Assembly (NCBI GenBank): GCA_013420905.1
Contig: JAAXNY010000004.1
Location: forward strand, 1,798,001-1,862,000
Direction of reading: 5' to 3'
From: Collybia mongolica
Lineage: Eukaryota; Basidiomycota; Agaricomycetes; Agaricales; Clitocybaceae
DNA length: 64,000 nt
A model generated the notes under the pieces. The model saw only the letters and a program-made list of their open reading frames with translations. It was not told where the DNA came from and did not search any database. Position numbers and translations under genes: made by a program. Below, piece after piece: positions 54,401 through 64,000 of this stretch; positions within the stretch are counted from its first letter, which is position 1; every line of letters starts with the position of its first letter.

Positions 54401-55028
54401 GTTCACGCAAGAACTTTACCGACTACTTGGGATTAAACTGACGTCGTCCACCGCCTACCACCCACAAACGGACGGGCAAACCAAGCGCGTAAACCAAGAA
54501 CTCGAGCAATACCTGCAGCTGTTCGTAAGCGAGAGGCAGAACAACTGGAACGAACTCCTACCGCTCGCCGAATTCCAGTACAACAACCATGTTCACGCCT
54601 CCACACAGCACATGCCCTTCTTCCTAGACACTGGCAGACACCCGCGCATGGGATTCAAACCTCAGACGGAACCCGCCCGACTAGAGACGGTCGGGGAATT
54701 CACGCAACGGATGGAATCCGCGCTAGAGGAGGCACGATCAGCACTAGCCAAGGCCAAGGAAGATATGATGCGGTACTACAACCGCCGACACCGACCAACG
54801 CCCGAATATCAGGTCGGTGATCTGATGTACCTAGACTCAACGGACATTCCCATCAGTCGGCCAACGCGGAAACTAGCCCACCGCTATGTAGGACCTTACC
54901 CAATCACAGAGCGGATAGGTACACACGCGTACCGACTGAAACTTCCAAGGTCCATGTCACGCATCCATCCGGTGTTCCATGTGGTGAAACTACTTCCTGC
55001 GCCCGCTGACCCAATTCCCGGAAGACGC
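51405..55028 (+). pseudogene. Gypsy element B Pol, three TGA stops, chromodomain lost
   Basis: One frame runs from the GTGA overlap with Gag to 55028. It holds the protease (LVDSGATGMFI), reverse transcriptase (KLDVRWGYNNV; YIDDILIYTK), RNase H (RIEADSSDFATGAVL) and integrase (HDTRVAGHAG...CRTCNLC; SVDFIGAL; VSDRGPQFV; QTKRVNQELEQ). TGA stops fall at 52563-52565, 53169-53171 and 53253-53255; element A has Arg (SLRPVQ and HIARPLF) at the first two. Similarity ends after PADPIPGR, so the chromodomain present in A is absent. In the integrase Glu region B has QTKRVNQE where A has QTERVNQE. The gene is dead. Confidence 0.92.
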
Positions 55029-56031
55029 TGACAAGCCTAGCTCGGCGCTAGGCATGTTATTCCTCGTTCAATCGTATTTCGCGCTCACAAGTATACCCAT
55101 TTCCTACTCTCATTCGCGCGCATCTACACACGGCTTACTTCGCGCGCAATCCCTCATTCTCAATCTTACTTCGCGACTCTCATACACGCTTATTTCGCAA
55201 ACTTCTCTCTTACTTCGGGATCTTCGGGCTTGACCTACTTCGCGCGCTTTAACTCTGTTCCGTCTCGGGGACCCCGGGAACGCCACTCCACAAGTCGGTC
55301 GCGGAAGTCCTTTCCGTCTCAACGACCCTGCTCCGTTTCCGATCAAGGATTGACATCCCGGCGTTCAGTTAATTAGTGATCTCCGTTCTAGGCATGCTCG
55401 CCTTATCTCTTAGGTATTCCTTAGTTCGCCGTCGCGCGAGTTTATCTTAATTTAGTAGTTTGTATCTCGACTCACCTTTCTCCTACTTGAAAATTTTACC
55501 TTACATCTCCATTTAGATTCCATGTAGTTAGTATAAAAACCTCTGTACTTTACTACTAGAGAATCAGTACACTTTCCCCTCCTCTCTACATCTAAACTTC
55601 GCTCTCAAACGCTTCTGTGCATACTCAACAAGTTCACAACTGCTCCGACTTATTGACACGAAGTTCGCGCACGCCTGTATACGTTTCGTTCGCGAACTAC
55701 AGGGCAGCACCTTAATCGTTGTCGTCTTAAGCTCGCGACTTTGTGCGCGGAGAATCTCGAACCTCTAAGTCCGCATTTCAGTTGCGCGTTGCGCACTTTG
55801 CGTCTTTTAGTGTCGAAGTCTCACAACTCGTTTGGTTTGTTAGTCACTAAGCGTACCTCTTACTTCGCGCGTGTTACGCACTCCCCTTGGTAATTCTCCG
55901 TACTCCGAACTGTGCACTGATATCTTCTCCCTCCTTTTGATACAGAAAACACCCCTCACTTTCTAGGAGAGGACCTGCGAGATAAGAACGCGCACTTAGT
56001 TCTCACATCTCGCACGGACTCGTAACTGTCA
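55029..56031 (+). repeat. 5' LTR of Gypsy element C
   Basis: About 1003 bp. Ends TGACA and TGTCA are inverted. TATAAAAA lies at 55532-55539. A possible primer site starting TTGGAGCCCACC follows two bases after the LTR end (56034). Boundaries are inferred because the 3' LTR is outside the window. Confidence 0.65.
55532..55539 (+). promoter_or_regulatory. TATA box of element C LTR
   Basis: TATAAAAA in the middle of the LTR, where a U3/R boundary is expected; transcription would start about 30 bp later. Confidence 0.5.
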
Positions 56032-56416
56032 ATTTGGAGCCCACCGCGAGGGTTTTCTAATCATTTCAGGCGAGGAATCAGTCACACCAACTCGGAATCT
56101 ACGAGAAGAAATCCACAGGGTTGTATCCGATCCAGTTATCTCTCAGCAACGTCGCGAATCGCGAACATCACAAACTCACCCACACTCTGTAGTTCGTTCG
56201 CGCGATCGAACCCTTTATTCGCAACTTGAGTTTTCCATTCCTTCTTTACACACCCTGACGACTCCTGATCCCTCGCAAGACTCAGACTGGTCTACAGACA
56301 AGACAGTCACGCCGATTGAATCACCTCCAAACCTCAACATCTCCGACTTCTCAACTCCCTCATCCATATCTCCGTTTTCGACCTCTCCATTTATCACTCC
56401 CTCATTCACTCCAGCC
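56032..56416 (+). other. Leader of Gypsy element C
   Basis: Region between LTR and the Gag start codon, with the putative primer site at its left edge. The overlapping frame from 56316 is a shadow of Gag. Confidence 0.5.
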
Positions 56417-59116
56417 ATGTCTATTCCATTCGGAAAGTCCAACGCCGACGTACCGAAGCAGGAACCTGAAGGATTGTATTCGGGTGGCGGCTATCTCTCA
56501 TCTCTGCACATTCCGGAAGCAACAGCGGCGTACTTCTCGGGAAGCGTTCCGACCACAGTTGAGGCACAGATTCCACTTCCCCAATCCCCGCGATCACCCA
56601 GTCCTCCGCTACCGCAAACTGGCCCTGCAGCTGCGAACAGTGCCACTGCTCCACAACCAGCCACGTTCAATGTGTTCCGACGACCCGCACTTGCACAACA
56701 AGCGGCTCCACGCGTTCAGGTCCCCGCAGTAACTCAGCACGTGGCAGGATACCCAGCCTATATGCCCACGCGAACTAGCTCCACCGCTCCGCAGTTTGAT
56801 GGGCAGGCACACTCTCTCAAACGGTTCTTTCAGGACTTCGAGCATCTTGCGCAACTCGTCGGACTGAGCAACCAACAGAAGAAGGAAGACATTCTCCGCT
56901 ACATCGACGTTCCGACCGCACTGCTCTGGCAGAAGGAACCAGAGTACGCGGACACTTCCAAAACCTTTGACGATTTTAAAACCGCGATCGCCGAACTCTA
57001 TCCAGGATCTTCAATCGAGGATGCCTACCGTTTCACAGACCTCGACGAGCTCATTGCCAACACTCAAGCTCAGGGGATCCGATCTACAGGAAGTTATGGC
57101 GCGTATTATCGCACATTCAAGGGAATTGTCGATCAACTCGCCAGCAAAGACCGCATTGGGAAGCGGGAGATTCAAGACAAGTTCCTCAGGGGTTTACCTT
57201 CGGACATTGCGGCGAAAACAATATTCCGTTTACAGATTCGTTTCCCCAACCAGCACGTCGACGAGGCTTTTCCCCTGGCCGAATTATATAGAGCCGGACT
57301 TGGCGCAGTTGATGGAACTTCGGCGATTGATGCAGGAAATCCCTTCTCTCTTGCGGCGGCATTTATGCCCGCAAATCCGTTCAACGCTTCGGGCGCTGCG
57401 GGTCAGCAATTCCAACAACCCAACCCTGCGCCTCAACCAGTTCAGGTCCCATTCAACAACCCTTATCTTGCGCACATCGTTCCTCCCGCAAACGCTAGAC
57501 TGCCCGCTGCAATCTATCAACAGCCAGCTGCTCAAACGTATCAAGCACCCCCTGCTCAGGTCGCACAAGCACCTGCTCCAGCCCCAGCCCCCGCGCCAGC
57601 TGCACCCGAAGCCTATCAGCTGTTACCTCGTGCGCCAGGCATCGTCGCGTCTGACTTGAATACGTTCGCAACCACCATTGCCACCACCATGAGAAACGAG
57701 TTCGCGACATCTATCCGAAACGAACTCTTGCCGTTCCTTCAACAACAACAGCAACAACAACGAGGTGGCAATTACAACTACAATGCGCAACAAGGCCGAT
57801 TCACCTGCAACTTCTGTGGACAAGACGGACACGGCATTCGCAACTGCAACACGGTTCAGCGCTACATCAATGAGAACCGACTACGTCGCGAAAACAATCG
57901 AATCGTTATGAACGATGGATCGCCCCTTCCACACAGCAACCCTGGAGAAACTCTACTTCAGTGCGTCGATCGCTTTTTCCAGGAAAACAACCCCGTTCCC
58001 CAACGCACTGCTGCGATGTTGGAGATCGTGTCTCCCGAAGTAGACTCGACTACAGTTGCGCAGGTCAACATGAACGAATTAGTAGATGATGATGAAGCTC
58101 TGAGGGAAGATCAGGCGGAAATCGCAGCAGCTGAGGCCTATGTTTTGGAACTCAAGCGCAAGTCGCGAGTCAAGTTCGATGGTGTTCAGATCCCTCAGAA
58201 CAAGGCAAAAGCACGCGATTCACCCGCAGTTGCATCCGACGCGACACAATCCAGTAATTCCAGCTCATCCACCACTCAACCATCCCCCATATCGTCGACA
58301 CAACCTACCAAAGCTGTTTATCCACCTGGTGTTCAAGTAACTAAAGATGATCCGCAACCAAAGGAAGAAGTCAATTATCGCTACGCGGCTCCGATCGAAG
58401 ACAGGGCAGCCGGGACCAAGCTCTACGATCGCATCCTGGATGCTCAAGTCACAGTTACTGCGCGCGAGATACTTGCGTCGTCCCCCGAAGTTCGGAAGCA
58501 AATGAAAGAGGCAACTACCACGCGAAAGGTTCCTCCTTACATTAAGACTGCCCCAGCCTACGTTACTACCGACACCCGCCAAGTCTTTCAGCAATCACTC
58601 GCTGCGCACCAGGTTAACGAACTCCTCGTCGTTGCGAAGGAATCCTGCGCACTTCGCGCCATCAGTCCTCTCGTCGAGGGACTCCATGAGATTGAAGCTA
58701 TCTTAGATCCGGGATCAGAGGTCGTCGCCATGTCAGAAGCTGTCTGGTTGACACTCAATCGCGCGCTCAACCCCGACGTCCGCATCTCCTTACAAGCCGC
58801 GAACTGCACCAAGGATCTCTCCAAGGGTCTGGTTGAGAACTTAGAACTCGAGATCGGCGGAATCAAGTTCTACTTGCAAGCGCACGTCATTCGCGAACCA
58901 GCCTACGACATTCTTTTAGGTCGCCCCTTCGATGTACTCACTGCCTCGCAGGTCAAGAATTCGACTAATGGCGATCAAGTCATCACCCTTTATGATCCCA
59001 ACTCGGAGAAAGCCACCACTGTCCCAACTTTCAAACGAGGCAAGCCGCGATTCAAGATTCCTCCTCCTACTCCAGAACAACACGAATTACCAATGGCGGC
59101 AATCGGAAATTTTTGA
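56417..59116 (+). CDS. Gypsy element C Gag-protease
   Basis: 899 residues from ATG 56417. A Pro/Ala-rich N-terminus precedes a Gag domain (FDGQAHSLKRFFQDFEHLAQ; LYPGSSIEDAYRFTDLDELI; KFLRGLPSDIAAKTI). A Pro/Ala/Gln linker and poly-Gln follow, then a zinc knuckle at about residue 464 (CNFCGQDGHGIRNC). The aspartic protease is fused at the C-terminus, with its active site in AILDPGSEVVAMSEAVW (Asp about 764) and the second signature YDILLGRPF. DPGS replaces the usual DSGA/DTGS. The stop TGA at 59114 directly follows the heptamer A AAT TTT, so Pol is expected by -1 frameshift. The protein forms the particle and processes the polyprotein. Confidence 0.9.
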   Translation: MSIPFGKSNADVPKQEPEGLYSGGGYLSSLHIPEATAAYFSGSVPTTVEAQIPLPQSPRSPSPPLPQTGPAAANSATAPQPATFNVFRRPALAQQAAPRVQVPAVTQHVAGYPAYMPTRTSSTAPQFDGQAHSLKRFFQDFEHLAQLVGLSNQQKKEDILRYIDVPTALLWQKEPEYADTSKTFDDFKTAIAELYPGSSIEDAYRFTDLDELIANTQAQGIRSTGSYGAYYRTFKGIVDQLASKDRIGKREIQDKFLRGLPSDIAAKTIFRLQIRFPNQHVDEAFPLAELYRAGLGAVDGTSAIDAGNPFSLAAAFMPANPFNASGAAGQQFQQPNPAPQPVQVPFNNPYLAHIVPPANARLPAAIYQQPAAQTYQAPPAQVAQAPAPAPAPAPAAPEAYQLLPRAPGIVASDLNTFATTIATTMRNEFATSIRNELLPFLQQQQQQQRGGNYNYNAQQGRFTCNFCGQDGHGIRNCNTVQRYINENRLRRENNRIVMNDGSPLPHSNPGETLLQCVDRFFQENNPVPQRTAAMLEIVSPEVDSTTVAQVNMNELVDDDEALREDQAEIAAAEAYVLELKRKSRVKFDGVQIPQNKAKARDSPAVASDATQSSNSSSSTTQPSPISSTQPTKAVYPPGVQVTKDDPQPKEEVNYRYAAPIEDRAAGTKLYDRILDAQVTVTAREILASSPEVRKQMKEATTTRKVPPYIKTAPAYVTTDTRQVFQQSLAAHQVNELLVVAKESCALRAISPLVEGLHEIEAILDPGSEVVAMSEAVWLTLNRALNPDVRISLQAANCTKDLSKGLVENLELEIGGIKFYLQAHVIREPAYDILLGRPFDVLTASQVKNSTNGDQVITLYDPNSEKATTVPTFKRGKPRFKIPPPTPEQHELPMAAIGNF
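59107..59113 (+). promoter_or_regulatory. Candidate -1 frameshift heptamer AAATTTT
   Basis: In frame A AAT TTT, a canonical X XXY YYZ sequence, touching the Gag-protease TGA. A one-base slip enters the Pol frame (L-N-I-E-D-L), which has no stop until 59476. Confidence 0.65.
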
Positions 59117-62100
59117 ATATCGAGGATTTGAGTGACCCAGACACTCAAGGAGAGATCCCATTCGTAGTTTCCGCGTATAAGCTTTCTCACACCACTCAAT
59201 TATCCTCCATTCCTTCTATTTACGATACCCATTCTATTCCAGGCTACGCTGTTTCAATCCGCTCCGCTACTCTTACAGATTCCACTCGTTCCACTTCTTA
59301 CTCCGAAGTCGCAAACCCCGCGATCTATACCCAATTTGCTAAGTCGTTAACCCCTACTCCTGACTCAACTACATATACACTCCCCAGTAATAGTGCACCA
59401 AAATCCGATTTAGTTTCAAACTACTCCTCGTCCGATTCCTCTCAAGTTCCATCATCAGTTTCCGCGAAGCACGAGTGAACCGAGTTCGCTAAGTTCAAGT
59501 CAGTTTATCAGTCCGTGCCTGCATCGAGTCAGGTATCCGTGCCTGCATCGCGCCAGGTAGTCTCCGAAGTTATCGTGCCTGCATTGAGTCAGGTAGTCGT
59601 GCCTGCATCGCGCCGGGTAGTCGTGCCTGCATTGAGTCAGGTAGTCGTGCCCGCATCGCGCCGGGTAGTCGTGCCTGCATTATGCCAGGTAGAGTCTCAA
59701 GTATCAAAGTCTGTTGCAAACCAGACCTTTCCCGAACGCCTCGCACTAGCTGTCAAGAGGAAGTACAAGCCAGTTGCGAAGAAAGTCAAAGCAGTTCCCG
59801 CAACCTTACCAGAGGATTTCCGCATCGTCCGAAACATTCAAGGCGATCCACTTGCATCCACTCCCATCCTTTCCCCAATCACATCTGACTTCACTCCAAC
59901 GGGTCGTTACAACGAAGATGGCTACAACATTATTGAGAAGAACCACCCTCCCGGATTTCTTACTTCGGAAGAGCGCCGATTCATGCACAACTTTATGATG
60001 ATCAACAACGATGGGTTCGCATGGAACGAGTCGCAGAAGGGTTCATTTCGCAAGGACTTCTTCCCTCCCGTCCGAATGGCCATTACCGAACACGTACCTT
60101 GGGCGCTCAAAAACATCCCCATTCCGCCAGGCATCTACAACGACGTTCTCGACATTGTGCGCGAAAAGATTGCAGCTGGTGTATATGAACAGTCGAACTC
60201 GTCTTACCGCTCAAAATGGTTTACCGTACTTCGCAAAGGCGGAGGCAAGTTACGAATCGTACACGACCTCCAACCACTCAACGCAGTTACAATTCGCGAT
60301 TCGGGAATGCCGCCGTACACTGAACAGCTCGCTGAGTCGTGCGGAGCTCGTGCATGTTACGGACTTCTAGATTTATTCGTTGGATATGATGAACGCGCAC
60401 TAGCAGTTGAGTCTCGCGATCTCACAACATTCCAAACCCCTCTAGGAACGTTCCGACTCACCTCAGTACCAATGGGATGGGCTAACTCGGTCCCCATCTT
60501 CCACGGCGATGTAACGCATGTTCTACAAGACGAAATCCCAGACATCACAATCCCATTCATCGATGATGCGCCGATCAAAGGTCCACCCACGCGTTACGAA
60601 CTTCCAGATGGATCGTACGAAACTCATCCAGATAACCCAGGCATTCGTCGATTCGTTTGGGAGCACTTCCAAAATCTCAATCGAGTCGTCCAGCGCATTC
60701 GCTATGTCCATTGTACCTGGTCAGGTCCCAAGGCCTTTCTTTGCGTTCCCGAAACCCTTATTGTCGGACACCGGTGTACGTACGAAGGAAGACAAGCAGT
60801 AGAAAGTAAAGTTGCCAAGATTCGCGATTGGGGTCCTTGTACCAACCTCTCAGATGTCCGAGCCTTTCTAGGCACCGCTGGCCTCATGCGCATTTTCATT
60901 AAGGACTTCGCAACCATAGCTCGACCCCTCACTCGTCTCACACGCAAGGACACCGAATTTGTCTTTGGACCCGAAGAAAGGGCATCCCAGGAAGCCCTCA
61001 AGCATGCAATCATTCATTCCCCCGCAGTTCGTACTCTCGACTACACCAGCGAGCGACCCGTCTACCTCTCAGTGGACACTTCTTACATCGCGATTGGCTA
61101 TGTTCTTGCGCAGCAGCGTCCCGACTCACAAACACAACGATACCCTAGTAGATTTGGGTCCATTCTCCTCAACGAACGCGAAGCAAAGTATTCACAACCG
61201 AAGCTCGAGCTATATGGCTTATTCCGCGCACTACGTGCCACGCGACTTTATATCATAGGAGTGAAGCATCTCATTGTCGAAGTTGACGCGAAATACATCA
61301 AAGGCATGCTCAACAACCCAGATATCCAACCGAACGCCACTATCAACCGATGGATCGCAGGTATTCTCTTGTTCGATTTCAAGCTCGTCCATGTTCCAGG
61401 AGTCACACACGGACCTGATGGACTTTCCCGCCGAATTGCGCAACCCGAGGATCCTCCTCCGGAAGATGATGACTTTGAAGATTGGATCGACCGCGCGTAT
61501 GGATTCATGCATCTCATCAACGGAGTCCCAGTCACGCACAACGCAAAAACCTACGTTTCGCTCATTACACTCAAGACATCTGACAGCAATGCTTTCCGTT
61601 TCACTCGCACCCCATCCTCCTCTTTCGCAGATTATCGATCCACCTTCACCGACACCATAGAAACATTTCCCGACTTTACCCCTCCACCACCTCCTCCAGC
61701 AGACGAAGTAGCTATTCCGCGAAGTAAAGAACAGGACGACTCCGACTTGAGACTTAACACCATTGTCACCTTCCTCCAAGGTACCCAGCGACCCTCCGGC
61801 ATGAATGATCAAGACTTCAAGAGACTAATTCGATATGCGCAACTATTCTTCTTCAAGGGTAAAGTATTATGGCGTAAGGACATTCATGGTTTTCATAAAG
61901 TAGTCATTCCCCCAATTCGTCGCTTGGCACTGATAATCCAAGCGCACGACTTTGTGGGGCATCGCGGTATTTATCCGACGAAAGCTCACCTTATTGAGCG
62001 TTTCTGGTGGCCCCATCTCCGAGCAAACGTCAAGTGGTTTGTGGATTCTTGCCACATCTGCCAAACCCGACAGACGCGAAAGATCAATATTCCGCCCGTA

Positions 62101-63132
62101 GTCGCGATGCCTGCTCCGCTGTTTCGCAAGGTATACATCGACACAATGATGATGCCTAGTGCGGGAGGGTTCCGCTACGTCGTACATGCTCGTTGTTCTC
62201 TTTCTTCTTATCCCGAAGCTCGCATGCTCCGCGCAGAAAATCATGAAACTTTAGCTGACTTTATTTTTCAAGATATTATTTGTAGGTGGGGTGCCCTCTC
62301 CGAAATAGTCACGGACAATGGGGGACCCTTCGTCAAGGCTGCGTCCGAACTTGCAAACCGACACAAAATTCGACATATCACTATTTCGGGATACAATGCG
62401 CAAGCCAATGGTCCAGTAGAGCGCAAGCACTGGGACCTGCGACAAGTCCTCTACAAGATCGCAGATGGAGTTGAGAAGAAGTGGTTCCGAGGATTTTACT
62501 CTGCACTTTGGGCGGAGCGCATTACCCCAACGCGCACTCTAGGCTACAGTCCTTACTTCGCGGCGCACGGTATTCATCCCATTTTACCTTTCGACATTGA
62601 CGAGGCAACATACCTTCTCCCTCCTCCTGATTCCATCCTCAGTCCGGAAGATCTCATCGTTCGTCGTGCTCGTCAACTTCAGCGTCGCCAATCTGATCTG
62701 GAAGACCTCCGTCAACGCGTGTTCAAAGCTCGCCAACAACATATGCATCGATTCTCAGCACAACACCCGACCAAGATCAAAGATTTTAACTTCGCGCGCG
62801 GTGCACTTGTCCTGATGCGCAACACGCAGATCGAGAAATCCCTCAATCGCAAAATGAGACCTCGATACTTGGGACCTTATATCGTCGTGTCCCGCAACCG
62901 TGGAGGAGCTTACATCTTGGCGGAGTTAGATGGAACAATCCTGGCGTCACCGGTAGGAGCCTTCCGCGTCATTCCTTACTACGCGCGCACTTCGCTTCCT
63001 TTGGCTGGCATACTTGACAAAATCGACATATCTCGTGCGGAACTGCGGCGCAGAGAAGATTCAGACGAAGCTGATGAAGAATACAATGGAGCTGATTTCC
63101 CCGACTTCACCGATGACGATAACCATGATTAG
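59113..63132 (+). pseudogene. Gypsy element C Pol: RT, RNase H, integrase; one TGA near the start
   Basis: The Pol frame opens at the frameshift site, meets a TGA at 59476-59478, then runs open for 1205 codons from 59515. No ATG precedes the domains, so the TGA should block Pol unless read through; it may have been CGA. Counting from 59515, reverse transcriptase has GLLDLFVGYDE and FIDDAP (Asp pair about 350-351). RNase H has LSVDTSYIAIGYVL and LIVEVDAKYIKG. The integrase zinc region is HDFVGHRG...CHICQ, and its core is KVYIDTMMM, IVTDNGGPFV and PVERKHWD. There is no chromodomain; the C-terminus is acidic. The lineage differs from elements A and B. Confidence 0.88.
59512..59697 (+). repeat. 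Coding minisatellite GTCGTGCCTGCATYGMGYCRGGTA
   Basis: About seven units of 24 bp (one longer) encode VVVPASRR or VVVPALSQ variants just before the Pol domains. All units keep the frame. Confidence 0.8.
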
Positions 63133-63512
63133 TTATTTATTTCTCTTTCCCATTCTCTCCCATTCTCCCCTTTTAAATTCGCCTCTTTACTTCGCAAATT
63201 TCTATGGACTCTCTCATTCCCCACCCCTACTCAGTTTACATCGTCTCTCATCAATTGCGCACTTACTAGATTCTATTTCCTTTCCCTCATGCCTTCTTCC
63301 TGGGGACAGTCAGTATTCAGTCTAGGGGAGGAGGCCCCCCCCCCCCCCCTTTTGTGCCTTATTCATTTCATTTTCTTTTCACTCTACCTTACTTCGCGAT
63401 CTTTCTTTACTAATTCACACAAGGCAAGAACGAAAATCTGCGCATTGCTATTGCGCGCGACTCAAGATATACACAACGAGATGTAAAAACGAAAAATCTT
63501 CCAAACCCCCTT
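63133..63512 (+). other. 3' untranslated part of element C with a C run
   Basis: Pyrimidine-rich sequence with GGGGAGGAGG followed by 15-16 C at 63337-63351. No 3' LTR start (TGACAAGCC) is seen. Confidence 0.5.
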
Positions 63513-64000
63513 CTACTTCTTCGCAGCGGCGTCCAACTCGGCCTTTTGGGATCGGAGAGTCGCAATCATGGCAAGGTGGACGTCCACCAACGTCTCGAGA
63601 CGCTGGATCTCGTCCCCCAGGTGCTTGGCCTGCATTCCTGCAACTCCGCGTGCGTTTGAGATGTCCAAGGTAGGGGCCTTGGCCTGCGAGTTCGATTGAG
63701 ATGCCCCAGTTGCTACCTTTCCACCTCTCTTGTAAACCTTTCCAGCGGCGGACATCACAGGTAGTTTGACGTCAGTACTGGTGCGCGCCCGGCGCGGCGG
63801 ATTTGGACTTCAACGAACAGGGGGTTCTTCTTTGACCACGGGCGTAGTTTTCTTCGTAGGAGGGATGACGATTGTCGGGGAGATCTCCTCGATGTCGTCC
63901 GACCTTTCTTCTTCGTCTGACCCCGCTGCATCCTCATCCTCGTCGTCATCTTCGTCAACTTCCTTCGTCTTCCCCTTCACAACTTCTACTTCCACATCCT
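63513..64000 (-). pseudogene. Antisense open frame downstream of element C Pol, unknown function
   Basis: On the minus strand one frame enters from beyond the window and ends at 63513. It reads an acidic region (DEDDDEDEDAAGSDEEE; DDIEEISPTIVIPPTKK), a TGA at 63810-63812, a basic part (PNPPRRARTS), then MSAAGKVYKRGGKVATGAS. A likely coiled coil follows (GDEIQRLETLVDVHLAMIATL), to DAAAKK. The frame is the same before and after the TGA. Its base composition equals that of element C, which suggests it belongs to that element, as an antisense gene, but a neighbouring gene is possible. No family is recognised. If the TGA is an intron or a start boundary, the last 80 codons could be a separate gene. 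Confidence 0.45.

Larger units (their letters stand above)
49462..55028 (+). mobile_element. Gypsy element B: degraded chromovirus, 3' part missing in this window
   Basis: The 5' LTR, Gag and Pol of the element A family are present. Four TGA stops break the two genes. Pol stops matching element A at about 55024, before the chromodomain, where the LTR of Gypsy element C begins. The remaining 3' part may lie beyond element C, outside the window. Confidence 0.9.
55029..64000 (+). mobile_element. Gypsy element C, inserted in element B, runs off the window
   Basis: The 5' LTR, a leader, a Gag-protease gene and a Pol gene lie on the plus strand; no 3' LTR is seen before 64000. It starts exactly where element B stops, so it most likely inserted there. 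The left flanking five bases are GACGC. It is CG-rich throughout and its two main frames are long and open apart from one TGA, so it is young. Confidence 0.85.

Noticed and set aside
63337..63351. Run of C as an assembly gap or quadruplex
   Set aside because: Long C runs are prone to sequencing error; nothing else supports a special structure.

Overview
The window reads as a TE-dense stretch of a nuclear genome from a basidiomycete fungus, most likely a mushroom-forming agaricomycete. Supporting signs: introns of about 43-60 bp; a Plavaka transposase; a KDZ-type protein with cysteine clusters; chromovirus Gypsy elements; and a compact island of ordinary fungal genes (a Zn2Cys6 factor, a PP2C phosphatase, SPE2 and a DUF1279 protein). 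The species cannot be named from this sequence alone.

Layout. 1-10.2 kb: several copies of an unusual two-gene mobile module (an SPT5-like gene plus a small acidic-tail gene), including a perfect inverted repeat of at least 1.13 kb and an internally deleted copy. 10.2-18.1 kb: an apparently intact KDZ-type gene (-), a 5'-truncated LINE (+) with a poly(A) tail, and a Plavaka transposase relic (-) cut by the LINE. 18.3-24.1 kb: another two-gene module (+), then a Helitron helicase remnant. 24.7-30.8 kb: full-length Gypsy element A (-), with apparently identical LTRs and a 5-bp target duplication, inserted in a small repeat whose empty copy lies at 46.6 kb. 32.3-38.3 kb: the host gene island. 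39.46-41.14 kb: a TIR element with an 8-bp target duplication that carries one intact BED/PHD-type gene and no transposase. 41.4-43.1 kb: a Tc1/mariner element with one stop. 43.2-49.4 kb: CpG-poor old repeats, including nested solo LTRs, MITEs and a hAT-like relic. 49.46-55.03 kb: degraded Gypsy element B (+), interrupted by Gypsy element C (+), which runs off the window at 64 kb.

How the parts relate. A and B are one chromovirus family. Both have LTR ends TGTAAGGG/CCCTTACA, a 10-nt primer site complementary to the predicted transcript start (the self-priming layout of Tf1/sushi elements), and a candidate -1 frameshift heptamer at the gag/pol join. C is another Gypsy lineage with protease fused to Gag and its own heptamer. 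Premature stops in broken elements are nearly all TGA, as expected from CGA to TGA change at methylated CpG.

The two strongest candidates for something undescribed are the mobile SPT5-like/acidic-tail module, whose four visible 3' ends all finish at the same CACAGTG, and the single-gene TIR element at 39.5-41.1 kb. Limits: splice sites, family names and domain calls come from reading motifs by eye, with no database search.
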